Positions 14,262 to 27,443 of a DNA stretch of 64,000 nt are shown one piece after another (the first letter of the stretch is position 1; every line of letters begins with the position of its first letter). The notes under the pieces were generated by a model that did not search any database, had not been told where the DNA came from, and saw nothing but the letters and a program-made list of their open reading frames with translations. The position numbers and the translations under genes are program-made. Source of the DNA: Sweltsa coloradensis (Eukaryota; Arthropoda; Insecta; Plecoptera; Chloroperlidae); the NCBI GenBank assembly GCA_024449915.1, contig JAMZAV010000438.1, positions 1,550,001-1,614,000 on the forward strand. The letters run 5' to 3'.

Positions 14262-14531
14262 TGCTTGCGAGTGGAGCAAAGATTGAAATTGGTGTTGTAT
14301 TTTGGTGCAAAATTAGTGCAAAATTGACGTGCAATCAGATTTGAAATCGGTCTATTGGGTGGGGCTGTCATTAAGTTGGCCCCGCCCACTTAATTATTGA
14401 ATAAGTCCTGTATGCGAGTGGTGCAAAAATTGAAATTGGTGGTGTATTTTGGTGCAAAATTAGTGCAAAAATATGGTGTATTCCTTTGTTCATATTTGTT
14501 ATTGGGCGGGGCTAACTTAATGGACCCGTAA
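14262..14531 (+). repeat. dispersed repeat with internal duplication
   Basis: GTGCAAAATTAGTGCAAAA with the flanking GCGAGTGG..GCAAA is present twice (14262-14330 and 14412-14480), separated by a GGGTGGGGC / GCCCCGCCC inverted pair. The second half matches 8015-8165 inverted. Confidence 0.7.
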
Positions 14532-16424
14532 AAACTATCGGTTCGTTTCCTTTTCATCTGTGATTAAGACATTTATCACATTCGCATGTGTTCGTGTGTA
14601 ATCAAGGGTCCGATCTAATGTGCTCGGACAGGACAGGGGATGTTAATTATTGCTTGAGGCGTCAGACATGTGGAGTTGTGAATTGGTAAAAACTTATAAC
14701 TTGGAAGGTGAAACGAAATGCTAGAGGTCGTTGCTGCCTAAAACAATTAGGTACTTGAAAATGCAAAGACATTTTCATATTCAAATGTAAATTAAAATTA
14801 TGTTGTACACTCACGATCTAAGAAGGGTCTACCAAAGATGGAAGAGGAATGTACTGAAAAATGCAGCTGTTGAGGAATCCACAGAGCTTTCTCAATGGAT
14901 ACGATTGCATGAACGAAAGGGACGAGCAATTGACATTATTTTTTGTCGCGTTGTAATTATACGCCTACTAGGATTATTTCCATTATGCCCCCCCCCCCCC
15001 CCACTCCCCCAAAAGGGACACAAACTGCAAATTTAGCATTATTATTAAGAGTTTGTCACGGTTCATTGCAATGCTATCCTCTATTGAGAATGTACAGAAA
15101 TAATCATACATATAAAATGGTACATGCGTTTTATCAGTCTCTTTTTTATGTTTATGAGATTATGCACATTGTTAATAATTTTGATTTGGATTACTTTTTT
15201 ATTCGCTGGCTCAACTGCGAGATCGTAGCATTGAGTTTAGCTCGTATGGCGTCGACTGTTCGGTCACCCCAATCTGCGCTGGCACCCTGAGGTCTGAGCC
15301 TATTCTACCCTGGAATTAAAATGGGTAATGTTGACAGTAAAACCTCATTTACATGCGCATATTTCTACACCCATCGACCACCAAACCCATTTTAAATTGG
15401 AATCTCGCCAAGAGCGAAATGAATGTAAAATTCCCAACACGCAAAAGTTCAAACGATCACTTACGTAGTACGTTGACGAGCCTCACCTATAGCGCACACA
15501 CAGGCACGCATCTTACCGACTTACCAATTACTTCTCTTATTCTCCAATCAACCAATCAACTCATCAACCATTTCAATTAAACGTGATCAATCACCGGCTG
15601 GATGTGACGCATACACAGGTCAACGACCAACCTGTGTCATAAATCCCAGGCAGGCAACCTCACGAACACAGAGCCTATTAATTTAAGAACCTGCCTACCG
15701 ACCCTAACAACCATGACTATCGCATCGCTTTCAAAAACACGAATATTTGTGTAGCTTTTAAACATTTTAATAGTCTTTCCTTGGGGCATTGTAATTTGAA
15801 TGCACCGTGTTTTTCGGATGAAGATTCCTTTACAGCCGCCGCCGAACAAAGGCTAACCAAGATCAGTAGCTGTTAGGCTTCAGAAATAAGTGGGTATACA
15901 TTATTACTCTATTAGTCTTGAAAACAAGCGCTACATGATTAAGTGGTCGAAATCCCACTTTAACCCAATTAACAATGAGTTTTTAATTGAGTGTGGGCGT
16001 ATCCGCTGCTTCGTCCAGGCGACTCGTTTTGACTACCAAGTCAAAACACACCGCTTCGAGTTTACGACTATATGATAGCACATGGATGAAGATATTACAT
16101 AATATTATTCTCACATTTTATGGGAGTTTCGGCTTGAGCCGTTTCACGCGCTAAGGCAGTTATTATATTATTATATTTTCACATTTTGAGTTACAGTGGT
16201 TTTGACGGTTTATCTAATTTTATGTAAATGATAAGTAATTTGTGTTTTTATCAGCTATAAGTGTACATTATTTAGACGTCAACGGAATATCAATGCACGC
16301 AAGGTTAATATTCCAGCATACGGTTATGCTTCACCTGAGCCTGTGATGAACTTGGAAACAAAACAAGATACTACGAAAATTTCCCCTTCAAATCAAGATT
16401 GATGTGTCAAAACATCTCAAATTT

Positions 16425-16720
16425 ATTTATTATTTAACTTCTTTCCATTGAGTTAAAAAATTGATTTACAAAGGAGGACAGTTAAATATATCTAATTACA
16501 TAAATTCAGACACAATAATAAAATATTTTAAATAGTAATATTACAACAACGATGCAATAATTTTAGAAACAAATTCAAAAAGGATATTAAATGAAATTAA
16601 CTAATGAACCAAATATAAAAAGGGGGAAAAGAAAAAGAAATGAAAAACGAAAAACTAAAAACGAATACAAAAAAAAGAAAGAAAGAAAGAAAGAAAGAAA
16701 GAAGAAGAAAAAAAGATATC
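16425..16720 (-). mobile_element. LINE 3' end copy, reverse orientation
   Basis: The inverse of the same tail (TTATTTATTATTTAAC, then TGATTTACAAAGGAGGACAG), followed by a purine-rich GAAAGAAAGAAAGAAAG tract that is the complement of the T-rich region. The open frame in it is low complexity. Confidence 0.55.
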
Positions 16721-16889
16721 AATATTGGAGTGATACATTTAATTTAAAAAAAAAATTATTAACTGTGTTTGTGAATTTGCCAAATTGTGATGCGAGGTTT
16801 GATTGACTCCTTCATTCGTAAATGTGTTAACTTTATATTTAAATTTTTTTTAACTGTCACGTATTTACATTCCAGATTAGTAAAATGCA

Positions 16890-17010
16890 AAAAAAATGTC
16901 ACCATCTTAAGTGGTGGTGTCTCATACATTTGGGTCTGGTTTATATCTTCCCTCAAGGGGATGTAGGTTCGAATCCTGCATAAGGTACGGGTTTTGTAAT
17001 TTTAAAAGTT
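16890..17010 (+). mobile_element. possible tRNA-SINE fragment
   Basis: A perfect B-box GGTTCGAATCC is followed by GGGTTTTGTAATTTT, the same phrase that follows the 28.5/29.1-kb SINE B-boxes. An A-box is not convincing. Weaker B-box-like sites near 2038 and 18780 (GTTCGAGTC) may be relatives. Confidence 0.35.
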
Positions 17011-20000
17011 CTTCTGATATTCTGCTTTATAACCACTCATTGTCTCGAATAGCACCACTACGTTAATAGAGACGTTATAAACAAACTCCCTCCTTACTAA
17101 GTATGTTACCCAGTGGGGTGTTTTATCATGAATAGGAACCACCTGGGGATGCTCTTAGCTACGCCACTGGAAGCTTCGCGTGGGAAGCCCCACTGAATCA
17201 CAACCATTACTCACGAGCCTAATGAGAGTACGTGAATACGAAATTAAAACTGATTGAATTGAACCAACCGAACAGAACAGAACGGCGCCTTTGAGAGTGC
17301 GTTGCACGGATTTATCAATGCTTCTTGTGTACAGAAGAGAAGAGATGATATCAACGCAACTATAGCGACGAGGGCTTTGACCCTACTTGTTATACAATTG
17401 TGTACCATAACCAATGCAAATTGTAGCCAAGATTAACGCACATGTACACAATTAATTAATTTTCATTAAACAATAAACAATACAGAACGCAACGCAACGC
17501 AAAGAAAGAAAAGCTATCATAACACCAAAAGCAACAATCGTAAACAAACATTTTAAAATGTATCTTTCAGACATTCCAATCCGTCAACCTCAACATTAAT
17601 TACTGGCTCTAAAATACACTAACATCAATCTCGATTATCATTAACTTTCTTCTCACTTACTGAAAAATTACAATCTCTTCCGTGTAAACTTCAATATTTT
17701 TTTTTACTATCGCTATCTGCTCACCAACCAACTTTTTTAATTTTTCGATCAGTGACACAATAATGCTAATCCTAATTTAAAATAATAAATACACAATAAA
17801 AAAATATATACTAATTATTGATAATTATGACGAATATTAATCATTTGGTATAATGATCATGATAATTTTGATGGTGCTAAAGATAATTGCATTTTAAAAT
17901 TATCTGGCATTAGATGACATAGTTGAAGACTCGAATCGCAGTGGAAATTGGTTGTTTTATATATTTTGTCATTCCCCCCTACTAGTTAAAAACATATTAT
18001 GATACGTCTTCTCACCAAATCAGGTATTTTACACGCTAAATAATGCTGGAGAAACGCCTCAACACAAGTTTAATGCCTGGAATATATTTACAGCTTGGTT
18101 AAAGCAAAGTCAATCAAGTTATTCACGTTCGTCGGAAAGACAGCGCGTGGCAAATAAAACGAGAATCCTCTTCATAAATAACTTAACTAGTTTTAGATTT
18201 TAGGGCCCAATCAGACGAGACTGAGAGTATAGTTTATTCGGTATTAACCAATCAACTCACGCACACAACGCTCGCAGATTCAGCGATGCACTCAGAATAC
18301 GTTTCCATCGGCTGGTTCAGGTGTTGCCATTTCTCGTTTTTAGTCATTTTTTCTTCAATTTCATCATTGTTTATACAGTTACTCGCACAGTTACACAATA
18401 TATCACAACAAAAATATAATAATATTAATTGTTTAATAAACTATAATAATATAAATATAAACTCATTAGCAATGTTGTATACATATTCCCAAATTAAAAG
18501 TAGGAAAATGTGATAAAAATCTCTAATTTCTCAAAATATCCATGAAATTAAACAAAAGTAATGGATTTATCAAATTTGCTACGGTTGATTTGGCACCAAT
18601 CCAAGCAAAGCGAGGTTAGGTCAATACTATTTTTTTTTTTCTAGAATAAGCTTAAAATAAAACGCTAAGTAATACACACTTGCAAGTGCCTTTAGATATA
18701 GGCAGATAACTCGAAACCATCCAGTGAATAGTGACTTATTCGGTCAAGTGATCGCTGTGCCCGACTAGCAAGCAAAAGTTCTCAGTTCGAGTCTCGGTCG
18801 TTGGCTGAGTAGAAATCCCAAGAATGTTTCGTAATGACCTTCGCAGAGGTGATGCGTGTAAATACTCGCGGCTGTGATGCAATGATGCGAGCACTCCCGT
18901 GCTATTTTTATATTCGCACACGCTTATTGTGCGATGCCGCAGCTCGTAGTTCCAAGGGGATTGACCTGGTGTCGTGTGTCATCCATACCTTTCACATACT
19001 TCCCCTCGGCTACGATCTATCAATAAGTACTTTCATACAAGTTATATTTGTCATTATTATTCTGGAATAGGGTCCTCTAGAAATACTTTATAAATTAATT
19101 GTTTTCCGTGATTGGGAGCCATATTACACGACGAATACTGTATGAGGCTAGTCCTTTTTCAACTTCTACTTTCGTCACCCCATAATTGGAGACAAATAAT
19201 TGTCGCCTAGGTTATTTATCTTTTCCGACGCAACAAAATAGCACCTAAAAACTAATGTATTTAATTAATTCATGTTCATGTTTGATGTATGAATGAATGA
19301 CGTTGTTAAACTGAAAAACCGTATTGACTGGTTGGGCACTTGATCAAATTTGATATCAAGTTTTCTTTTCGTTTTTTCTTTTGTAATATTTTTCCTTTCT
19401 TTAGTTTCTTCTCAATTTTTCTTCTTTCTTCTTTCTCTTTCTCTCCTACTTATCTAAACTCTTTCTTGTATTTCTTGTTTTTATTAATTTCTAAGACGTC
19501 AAATAATAAATGTATCATATGCCCCTTTTCACAAGAGACCACCATCATCAATCATCAATCAACTCTGAATCCCGTGTCAGCCCCCCCCCCACCACCCTCA
19601 CCGTATCATCGTCATCAGCATCGTCCCCTTATCATCCACCCAAGTGACCAAACCTCTTAATTAAAAGGTCCTTACAAGAACAGCAGTGTCAGTTTAGGTG
19701 GGATTCACCACGAATGTATACAGAAGATTCCACTCCACCCAAGCTTCACGGTAATCCCGATCGAGAAATCATCATTGCTGCATGTAGACAATGTGTGAAT
19801 ATTCTTCTAATACATGTGTGTTTTTACTGGGCGCAGCACCCAATGAACCCTCCCACCCACGCCAACACACGGAATTCTTCGCTCCGACGCCCAAATCTGA
19901 TTGCCGCTCTCACCTCACACAATAGCCACTGGAAATATTGAGTTACCATTAATAATGCAGCTTCTAAGATGCAGCCATGTTTTCCGTTACCTGCATCGCA

Positions 20001-20677
20001 ACATACACCGTCGACGATCTTATCGTATTGATTTACCTCATGGAAAAAAATTCTCGTAAAGAATTTAACGTTAGAAAAATGTAACCGAATGTTTTTACTT
20101 CATCACAAGCGACTTGTCCTGAGTATATCTGCGAGTTCAATCAACACGTTTAGAAGGAAATAAATTAACTCCATTGTATTCAATCGTAGCTATCTTGTCA
20201 ACACTCGGCTGCCATCAAGTTAAGATTCTATCAGATCGAATGGTTTGATACATCGTTCCTCTCAGTTTTCACTACAAAAGTAAAGAATGTTTGAAAAGTC
20301 TGAAGATGGATTGTTCTTATAGTTATCTGTACGTTAGTTCCTGAATCCTAGTACCTCGTCCTGTGAGTGATAATCAATTTCCGACTAACGAAGCAAATGA
20401 AAAAGAAGTAAAGAACACAAGCTTCCAAGTTCCGGGAACTAAATCAGACAAGCAATTCAATCTTACAATAATGTTCTCACCACATAGGAAATATGCACTT
20501 TTTTATGTTGCGATATTACATTTTATGTAGGTACTCAAACCAATTTTTTGTCAAGTAAGTTGAAGAAGATTCGACAGCAAAAATACATAACAGCACAGAC
20601 ACAAAAATATGTACTCGTTCCTATTTTTCATGTTGACTCTTCTGTAACTAAACTAATTTAGTTTTATAGTGATTTTA

Positions 20678-21258
20678 TGATTGAGCGAGCGAAGCGAGCG
20701 TCTCCACTTGACTCTTATGGCTCGAATGTCTGTTTTTTTTTTTTTCTGTTACTGCTTCGATACAGGTCGCACCGTTTCTCTGATCGACCTGAAATTTTTT
20801 ACACATGTACATACCACCTAGGCGGGTTGCTGTATAGTTTTTGAACAAAATCCAATCGTTGGTTATAAAAAATAAAAAAATAAAAAAATAAAAAATAAAA
20901 AAATAAAATAAAAATGTTCCGATCGTTATGAAATTTTGCAGGGTCAATAAGTACAACATTCTCTCCTATTTTCCAAATTTTCAGCTAAATCGGTCAAGAA
21001 CTTAAAGACTTATTGGTAATCATAATTCGAAAAATGATGTTAAAAAATGAAGGAGGCAGTGAAGATACAAAGATACACTTTAGAAGGCATGACGTGAATT
21101 AGTACAATGCAAAGATGTTGGAATAGTATACAGTGTACAATGTCAATATCCAGTTAGGCCTACACTGTGTGGTGGGACTTATGGGAATGTCGTACTCGGG
21201 TCATGTTGCACGTACCGGTGCTCGCTCAACAACGCGTCCAACTGAGCGTTTTCCTAGT
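20678..21258 (+). mobile_element. Helentron/HINE-like element, diverged subfamily copy 1
   Basis: It begins TTGAGCGAGCGAAGCGAGCG and ends GCTCGCTCAACAACGCG, a loop, GAGCGTTTTCCTAGT. The terminal architecture is as in the other copies but the interior is unrelated, so it is a separate subfamily sharing the same ends. Confidence 0.6.
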
Positions 21259-21269
21259 ATTTATTGATG

Positions 21270-21450
21270 TTCTATTCGATACTGTATGTAACTTGGCCAT
21301 TGTATTATATTATGTATTGTATTAGAGGGTGTCAGGTACTCACGTACTATGGGGCAGATGCTCTTTCTGTCATTCTCGCATTCATTTTTATAATGTAACA
21401 TGTTCAAATGTTGTACAAAAGATTGCAAATATTAATAAATAAATCAAATA
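21270..21450 (+). mobile_element. probable LINE 3' tail
   Basis: TATGTAACTTGGCCATTG to GCAAATATTAATAAATAAAT has the look of a non-LTR 3' end with a simple-repeat tail. Similar tails with other simple repeats are at 4560-4670 (AATACTGAATACTGAA) and 25310-25415 (TTGAACTTGAACTTGAAC). No coding sequence is present. Confidence 0.35.
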
Positions 21451-22590
21451 AATTTATAGCATTATTTAATAACAATGTTAATTAGAAAACAATGCCTCTC
21501 TTTGACGCATAAATTAAAAAATAACGTGTATTTAATATTATTATCAATGTGGAACTCTTACTCTAATAGTTATGACCTGTGCATTAAAAACATTTATGAA
21601 TACTCGCAACTCATAGTAAAAAAATTATTATTTAAACATTTATCCATTTTGATAAGAAAGATTTGTTGTTCAAATTAACGAAAAGAAGCACAGGGCGATT
21701 ATAATGCGATATGCTTTTTTTTCCTTTTTTTGCTCACTGTGCAAAAGAGTAGAGAGTAGAACATCTTTGATTTTATTTGGTTAAAGGGCGCGACAACCGT
21801 TAAGTCATCCTTGTTTGATACAGGCCATGTAATGCCAGTGTCATAACTTTCAATAACTTACATAACAAATTCGACAGGTGCAATTTTAGAGATTTTAGAG
21901 GTTCCCTGGAAATTTAATAAAAAAACAGAGCACCCGTTTATCCGGCGTAGAGAAAAAACATATACACAAAACTATCACTCAAGTTTTTTTTACAGTCAAC
22001 CAAATTGATGTCTTCGCTTCACACTGAACTCTCATCCAATAAACTAATTGTATCGGCCCGCAATGTTTGCACCACTGCCCTACATAGCATGCACGATTTA
22101 CGAAGATTGCTCGCAACATAATAATATAAACGTACAATTAACTTTGGCATCCTCGGCGTGGATTATTATTTAATATCAAGTGGTGTGCAATTACGTCCTA
22201 CCAAGACGCACGTTCCGAATACTTTATGTGTAGCTCGAGGTTCGATACAGATAACTTCTCTTACAAACTTACAATGCATGCCTCTTGTCTCAGCATTATA
22301 CCTCTTCGGGCTATATTAAATTGTATTCCCTCAGTTTTATAACTAAGGTACCATTGAATGTATAATATCAAGTCACATGGTAAAGGTGTAAAGAATGGGT
22401 AGGAATTATAGTGAAGCATTTTGATTTCTCCATCACGTATAATGTTGAGCTTTTACATTTGCATCTATACGCCTGAGCATTCTGCCTCTTCCCTACGGCA
22501 TTTTTATTGCATGCACACTCGTTTATGAGTGAAACACCTTGACAATCATAAAATCTCAGTTTATTTATTAATTATAGATCGGTGTAATCG

Positions 22591-23238
22591 TTAAGGCTAT
22601 TGTACCACCTCTGGCCGATGATTTGAAAGTCGAAGAAACATGTCTGAAAAGTTTGCTGAATGAAGAAAGCCTTTAAAATAACAGAAAAAAATTGTGAATT
22701 TTTTTGGGCGGGACATAACCTCACTTTTGGAAATTATATTTAGATTTTTGGACAAAAGTGTAATATACAAGACTAGTTCAAAATTAAATTTTGAGAATCG
22801 ATTTTCTGGACATAGTTTCTAAACACCTTTAGCTATAACTTGACTATAGCTAAAATAGTTTTCTGAAAATAACAGTTGGTGTACGAATTTTTTTGTCAAA
22901 CGGTACAAATACGAGTTTTGTACCGTTTGACAAATAAATTCGTACACCAACTGTTATTTTCAGAAAACTATTTTAGCTATAGTCAAGTTATAGCTAAAGG
23001 TGTTTAGAAACTATGTCCAGAAAACCGAATCTCAAAATTTAATTTTGAACTAGTCTTGTATATTACACTTTTGTCCAAAAATCTAAATTTAATTTTCAAA
23101 AGTGAGGTTATGTCCGCGCCCAAAAAATTCACAATTTTTTTTTCCTGTTTTTTAAAGGCCTTCTTTCATTCAGCAAACTTTTCAGACATGTTTCTTCGAC
23201 TTTCAAATTATCGGCCAGAGGTGGTACAATAGCCTTAA
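22591..23238. mobile_element. 648-bp near-perfect palindrome bounded by TTAA
   Basis: Two arms of about 315 bp are reverse complements with few mismatches and meet near 22915 around a loop of only a few bases. Both outer ends read TTAAGGCTATTGTACCACC, so TTAA sits at each border, as for piggyBac-type insertions; TTAA is itself palindromic and could be part of the repeat. No coding frame is present. Confidence 0.8.
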
Positions 23239-23628
23239 GTGGCAGCTTGAGACTTCTGAGGCTAGCGCTGAGACGAGTGCACAGCTTTTTGTTTTGTTTC
23301 TTTTCTGGATAAACTGTTATTAATGGAACAATTTATTATAGATCCGGTACTCATATAATATTAATTAATTATTGCATAATATCAAAAACGTGAAATCTCC
23401 GTAACTTACTCGAGTTTTGTGAAGTTTGACAAATGGATAAACTGGAACAAATATTTCATAGTACAGGATCTAAACGTTTAAGTGTGTATAGCTTCTTGTA
23501 TTAGTAAGATAAGAATTTAAATAGTTTTAACTTGAATGTATTAGATCATGTACAATTATGTACAATAATTATATTACTATTAGGCCTATGTATTTTATTG
23601 TTTATTGTTTAAATTTAGATAAGTTATA

Positions 23629-24400
23629 GGATGAGCGAAGCGAAGACTTCAATTTCACCGACCCCCCAAAAAATTTAGCTCAAGTGTTTTTTTGTTTTTT
23701 GTTTTGTTTTTGTTTTTTTTGTTTTCCGTCTGTTTGTTCGCTCTCTACCGGGCAAACGGCATATGCGATCTTGATGAAAATTTGACACGACCTTCGTTTT
23801 CTCTAAACTTAGACTTGCTACATTTTTGGGTACAATCGAAGAAATATTTCTCATGAATATCGTACTTTTACGATTTTTTCGATTTTTAGTGCGATATTTT
23901 CGTGCCATTTGGGCCAATTCTGACCAAACGGGTGGGGCTACAACGTTCATATTTCACATGGACATTAAGGTTATGGTGATGTATTGCTTTTTAAAAGAAA
24001 AAGTTGAAAAAGTTAGCCAGAATCGAGAGAAATAAAGCTTTTAATATACGTTTTTTGACTTTTTGTGCGATATTTTCGTGCCATTTGGGCCAATTCTGAC
24101 CAAACGGGTGGGGCTACAACGTTCATATTATACATGGACATTAAGGTTATGGTTATGTAGTACCTTTTGAAAGAAAAAGTGGAAAAATTTAGCCAGAATC
24201 CATAGAAATAAAGCTTTTAATACAAGTTTTTTACGGTAAATAATACCAATTGACAAGAAACAAAAGAAACTTGACAACATTCACCTTCGATGCGTAGGCA
24301 GCAAAACAAAGCACTTGCAAAAGTAAAGATATCCCACGCAAACTAAAACCTTTAAAAAGCTCATCCATCAACGCGGCGGGACTTTAAGCGTTTTCCTAGT
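23629..24400 (+). mobile_element. Helentron/HINE-like non-autonomous element, copy 2
   Basis: It starts GGATGAGCGAAGCGAAGAC, is followed by a T-rich tract, then two ~175-bp subrepeats with TTCTGACCAAACGGGTGG and CATGGACATTAAGG. The 3' end has the inverted subterminal GCTCATCC, a hairpin (AACGC / GCGTT) and CCTAGT. No ORF is preserved. A close second copy follows 48 bp later. Confidence 0.72.
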
Positions 24401-24447
24401 AATTTAAAACTGAAATTACCCACACAGGCGACCATGGTGCAATCATT

Positions 24448-25210
24448 GGATGAGCGAAGCGAAGACTTCAATTTCACCGACCCCCCAAAAAATTTAGCTC
24501 GGTTGTTTTTTTGTTTTTTTTTTTTTGTTTTTCCGTCTGTTTGTTCGCTCTCTACCGGGCAAACGGCATATGCGATCTTGATGAAAATTTTACACGACCT
24601 TCGTTTTCTCTGAACTTAGACTTGCCACGTTTTTGGGTACAATCGAAGAAATATTTCTCATGAATATCGTACTTTTACGATTTTTTTCGATTTTAAGTGC
24701 GATATTTTCGTGCCATTTGGCCCAATTCTGACCAAACGGGTGGGGCTACAACGTTCATATTTCACATGGACATTAAGGTATTGATGATGTATTGCTTTTT
24801 AAAAGAAAAAGTTGAAAAAGTTAGCCAGAATTGAGAGAAATAAAGCTTTTAATATACGTTTTTTGACTTTTTGTGCGATATTTTCGTGCCATTTGGGCCA
24901 ATTCTGACCAAACGGGTGGGGCTACAACGTTCATATTATACATGGACATTAAGGTTATGGTGATGTAGTACCTTTTGAAAGAAAATGTTGAAAAAGTTAG
25001 CCAGAATCCATAGAAATATAGCTTTTAATGTAAGATTTTTACGTTAAATAATAACAAATTAACAAGAAACAATAGAAACTTGACAACAATCACCTACAAT
25101 GCGTCGGCAGAAAAAACAAAGCACTTGCAAAAGTAAAGATATCCCACGCAAACTAAAAACTTTAAAAAAGCTCATCCATCAACGCGGCGGGACTTTAGCG
25201 TTTTCCTAGT
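24448..25210 (+). mobile_element. Helentron/HINE-like non-autonomous element, copy 3
   Basis: This is nearly the same sequence and layout as the copy at 23629-24400, in the same orientation, ending AACGCGGCGGGACTTTAGCG then TTTTCCTAGT. The pair could be independent insertions or a tandem duplication that includes the short spacer. Confidence 0.72.
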
Positions 25211-25415
25211 TATTTTCATCATTCAGCCCTCACACAAGACAAAATTAATAACTGTCTTAGTTGGGCGTCTCACATATTTCTATCTCTTTCTTGCTGTAAT
25301 TTTATTAATACAGTGCATTGTATTGTACCTTTTTTTAAAGTATTCAATGTATACTATATGTATGAGAATAAAATCAATTCGAATTTGAAAAATGAATTTG
25401 AACTTGAACTTGAAC

Positions 25416-27017
25416 ACGCAGGTTAATTTTGTAAGCAGTAAGCTAAACGGGGGACTTCACGAATGGGATCTCGTGCTTAGGATTTTCCATTTTTGTACTT
25501 AGTATGTTTGTCTCGCAATGATTTATTTGCAACTGAGTGTGGATATCAACGGTTCTTCATCAACGTCCATGCTTAGCTGCAATCATCTGAAACCTGATGA
25601 GCGCGTGTACTTTCGCGTGTACTTTTTCCGCACCAGCCTTACTCCACTTAAAATATTTGATTTTACTTTTTTGGCGTTGTCGGGATTGCCAATGGATCAG
25701 TAAATAGATCAAAAAGTTCTTGTTTACTTTTTTAAACAAATTGAATCTATTCTCTAAATGAGGCCTACAACTAACCTGATAAATGACCACCAGCCTTTTT
25801 AAAAGCGGCTCTTATACACTCTCGGGCCCCGAAGAACCGTCGCACCTACCTCCTAGTTTAAAATTATTCACCGAGTCCCCCATCTCTTTTAGTTTTAGAC
25901 CTGACACAACACAACCATTATTTCACTTGGCATCGTCTCTGTAAGTCCCCTCGGCCGACCGTCGTTCTTGCATCACCAGGGTCGTCAGATCGAAGCCGGG
26001 TTGAGTTCGTGCCTCGTGGGGTCGTCAAGTGATAACATTGTTTACCAATAAGGCGTCTTAAACGCGCTTATAATTAGTACACACAACTCCCGAGTCAAAT
26101 TTCTAAAATATTACCCCATAAACAACGTCGTTATGAATTTTAAACGAAAAGAAGCTCACGTTTTGTCGGTAAGAAAATTTATCGTTTGCGATGAACCATA
26201 GACCACCTAAGTTGCCCCCCCCCCCTCCCTCACCCCACTCCCACCCACATCCTGTGGACCGACGTATCTTGATCACAGACGACTTCACCATCTTAGAAAT
26301 AATTACAACTCTTCTTCCATAAACAAACACGCGTCATACAGTTGAATGCAATAAATCCATACATAGGCTCGTGGAGTGCGCGCCTACGCCCAGGAACCAG
26401 CCAAGCCCCGGCAATATATTCTACGGCCCGTAGTAAAACATTATGTCACTGCTTTGTAGCGCGAGCAGGTGGGACTTAATGTCTTAATTCATGTAACGAG
26501 GGTGATCGGAGAGGGGGGGGGGGATGTTCCCGTTATCCGAGCTGTAGTCTTATTCATGTTGGAAAATCGAGGTCGTGATGTATACATCAATGCTTGCAAG
26601 GCGTCTTATTTCATGCAACGAGGGTGATCAGGAAGGGGAGGATGGAGAGACTTCCGGTATGTTCCTGTCAGGTCTAAATCCGTACGCGCTTATGTCCACA
26701 CACAACGTATAGGGTCGACGGCTTAATAAAACATGTAAAATAAAGTTTTGGAATGGAACACTTTTTTTATTGGCTATGAAATCGTTTTAATTTTAGAATT
26801 CTTCAGTGCGTGGTGACAGGGTACATATTGAGATCTATAAATACACGCGCAGAGTTGTTGCTTCTCACGTGTATGTGAGGAGCGAGGTGTGCTCTAGTTT
26901 GACAAGTGAGGGCTACCTCGTGCGCCTGCGAGCAGGGATATGCAGCCCGCGCGACACGCGTGCAGCACGGGTTGACGTCAAGCAGTCATGTGCACACTGA
27001 GGCACCGATCCGCTGTC
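25416..27017. other. intergenic DNA, no gene seen
   Basis: It includes a poly-C/poly-G stretch near 26216-26226 and 26512-26523 and a short repeated phrase AACGAGGGTGATC (about 26497 and 26620). No exon is supported. Confidence 0.45.
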
Positions 27018-27443
27018 ACCTACACGACGACGACGATGTAAGGAACTCCAAGAATATTTTACGAAAGGAGCATTTTTATATTTTTTTTAATTTTTAACCT
27101 TTAAATAACCTTTGTACCCAATTAAACTAATATTTAATTCGTTCCAAAGCGAAATTTCGTCGGCCCTTACACCATTCTGAAGAGTGAAGAAACAAGGATA
27201 ATAAAAACAAACAAACAACTGGAGGCTTGTTACCTACACGTCGACGACGATGTAAGGAACTCCAAGAATATTTAACGAAAGGAACATTTTTGTAATGTTC
27301 TGGCTTTTTAACCTTTATATAACCTTTTTACCCAATTAAACTAATATTTAATTCGTTCCAAAGCGGAATTTCGTCGGCCCTTACACCACTGAAGAGTAAA
27401 GAAACATGGATCATAAAAACAAACAAACAACTGGAGGCTTGTT
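27018..27443 (+). repeat. ~215-bp direct duplication
   Basis: A unit starting CCTACACG(A/T)CGACGACGATG and ending AACAACTGGAGGCTTGTT occurs twice in tandem, with small differences. No coding sequence is in it. Confidence 0.85.

Larger units (their letters stand above)
14532..20677. other. intergenic DNA, no gene seen
   Basis: It holds poly-C near 14990-15003, the reverse LINE tail and SINE fragment listed separately, and a T/C-rich tract at 19360-19470 like the LINE 3' region. Short open frames here show no family features. Confidence 0.5.

Noticed and set aside
14943..15290. 115-codon plus-strand frame
   Set aside because: Contains a poly-Pro run from poly-C, no motifs, and shifts to AT-rich codons; judged random.
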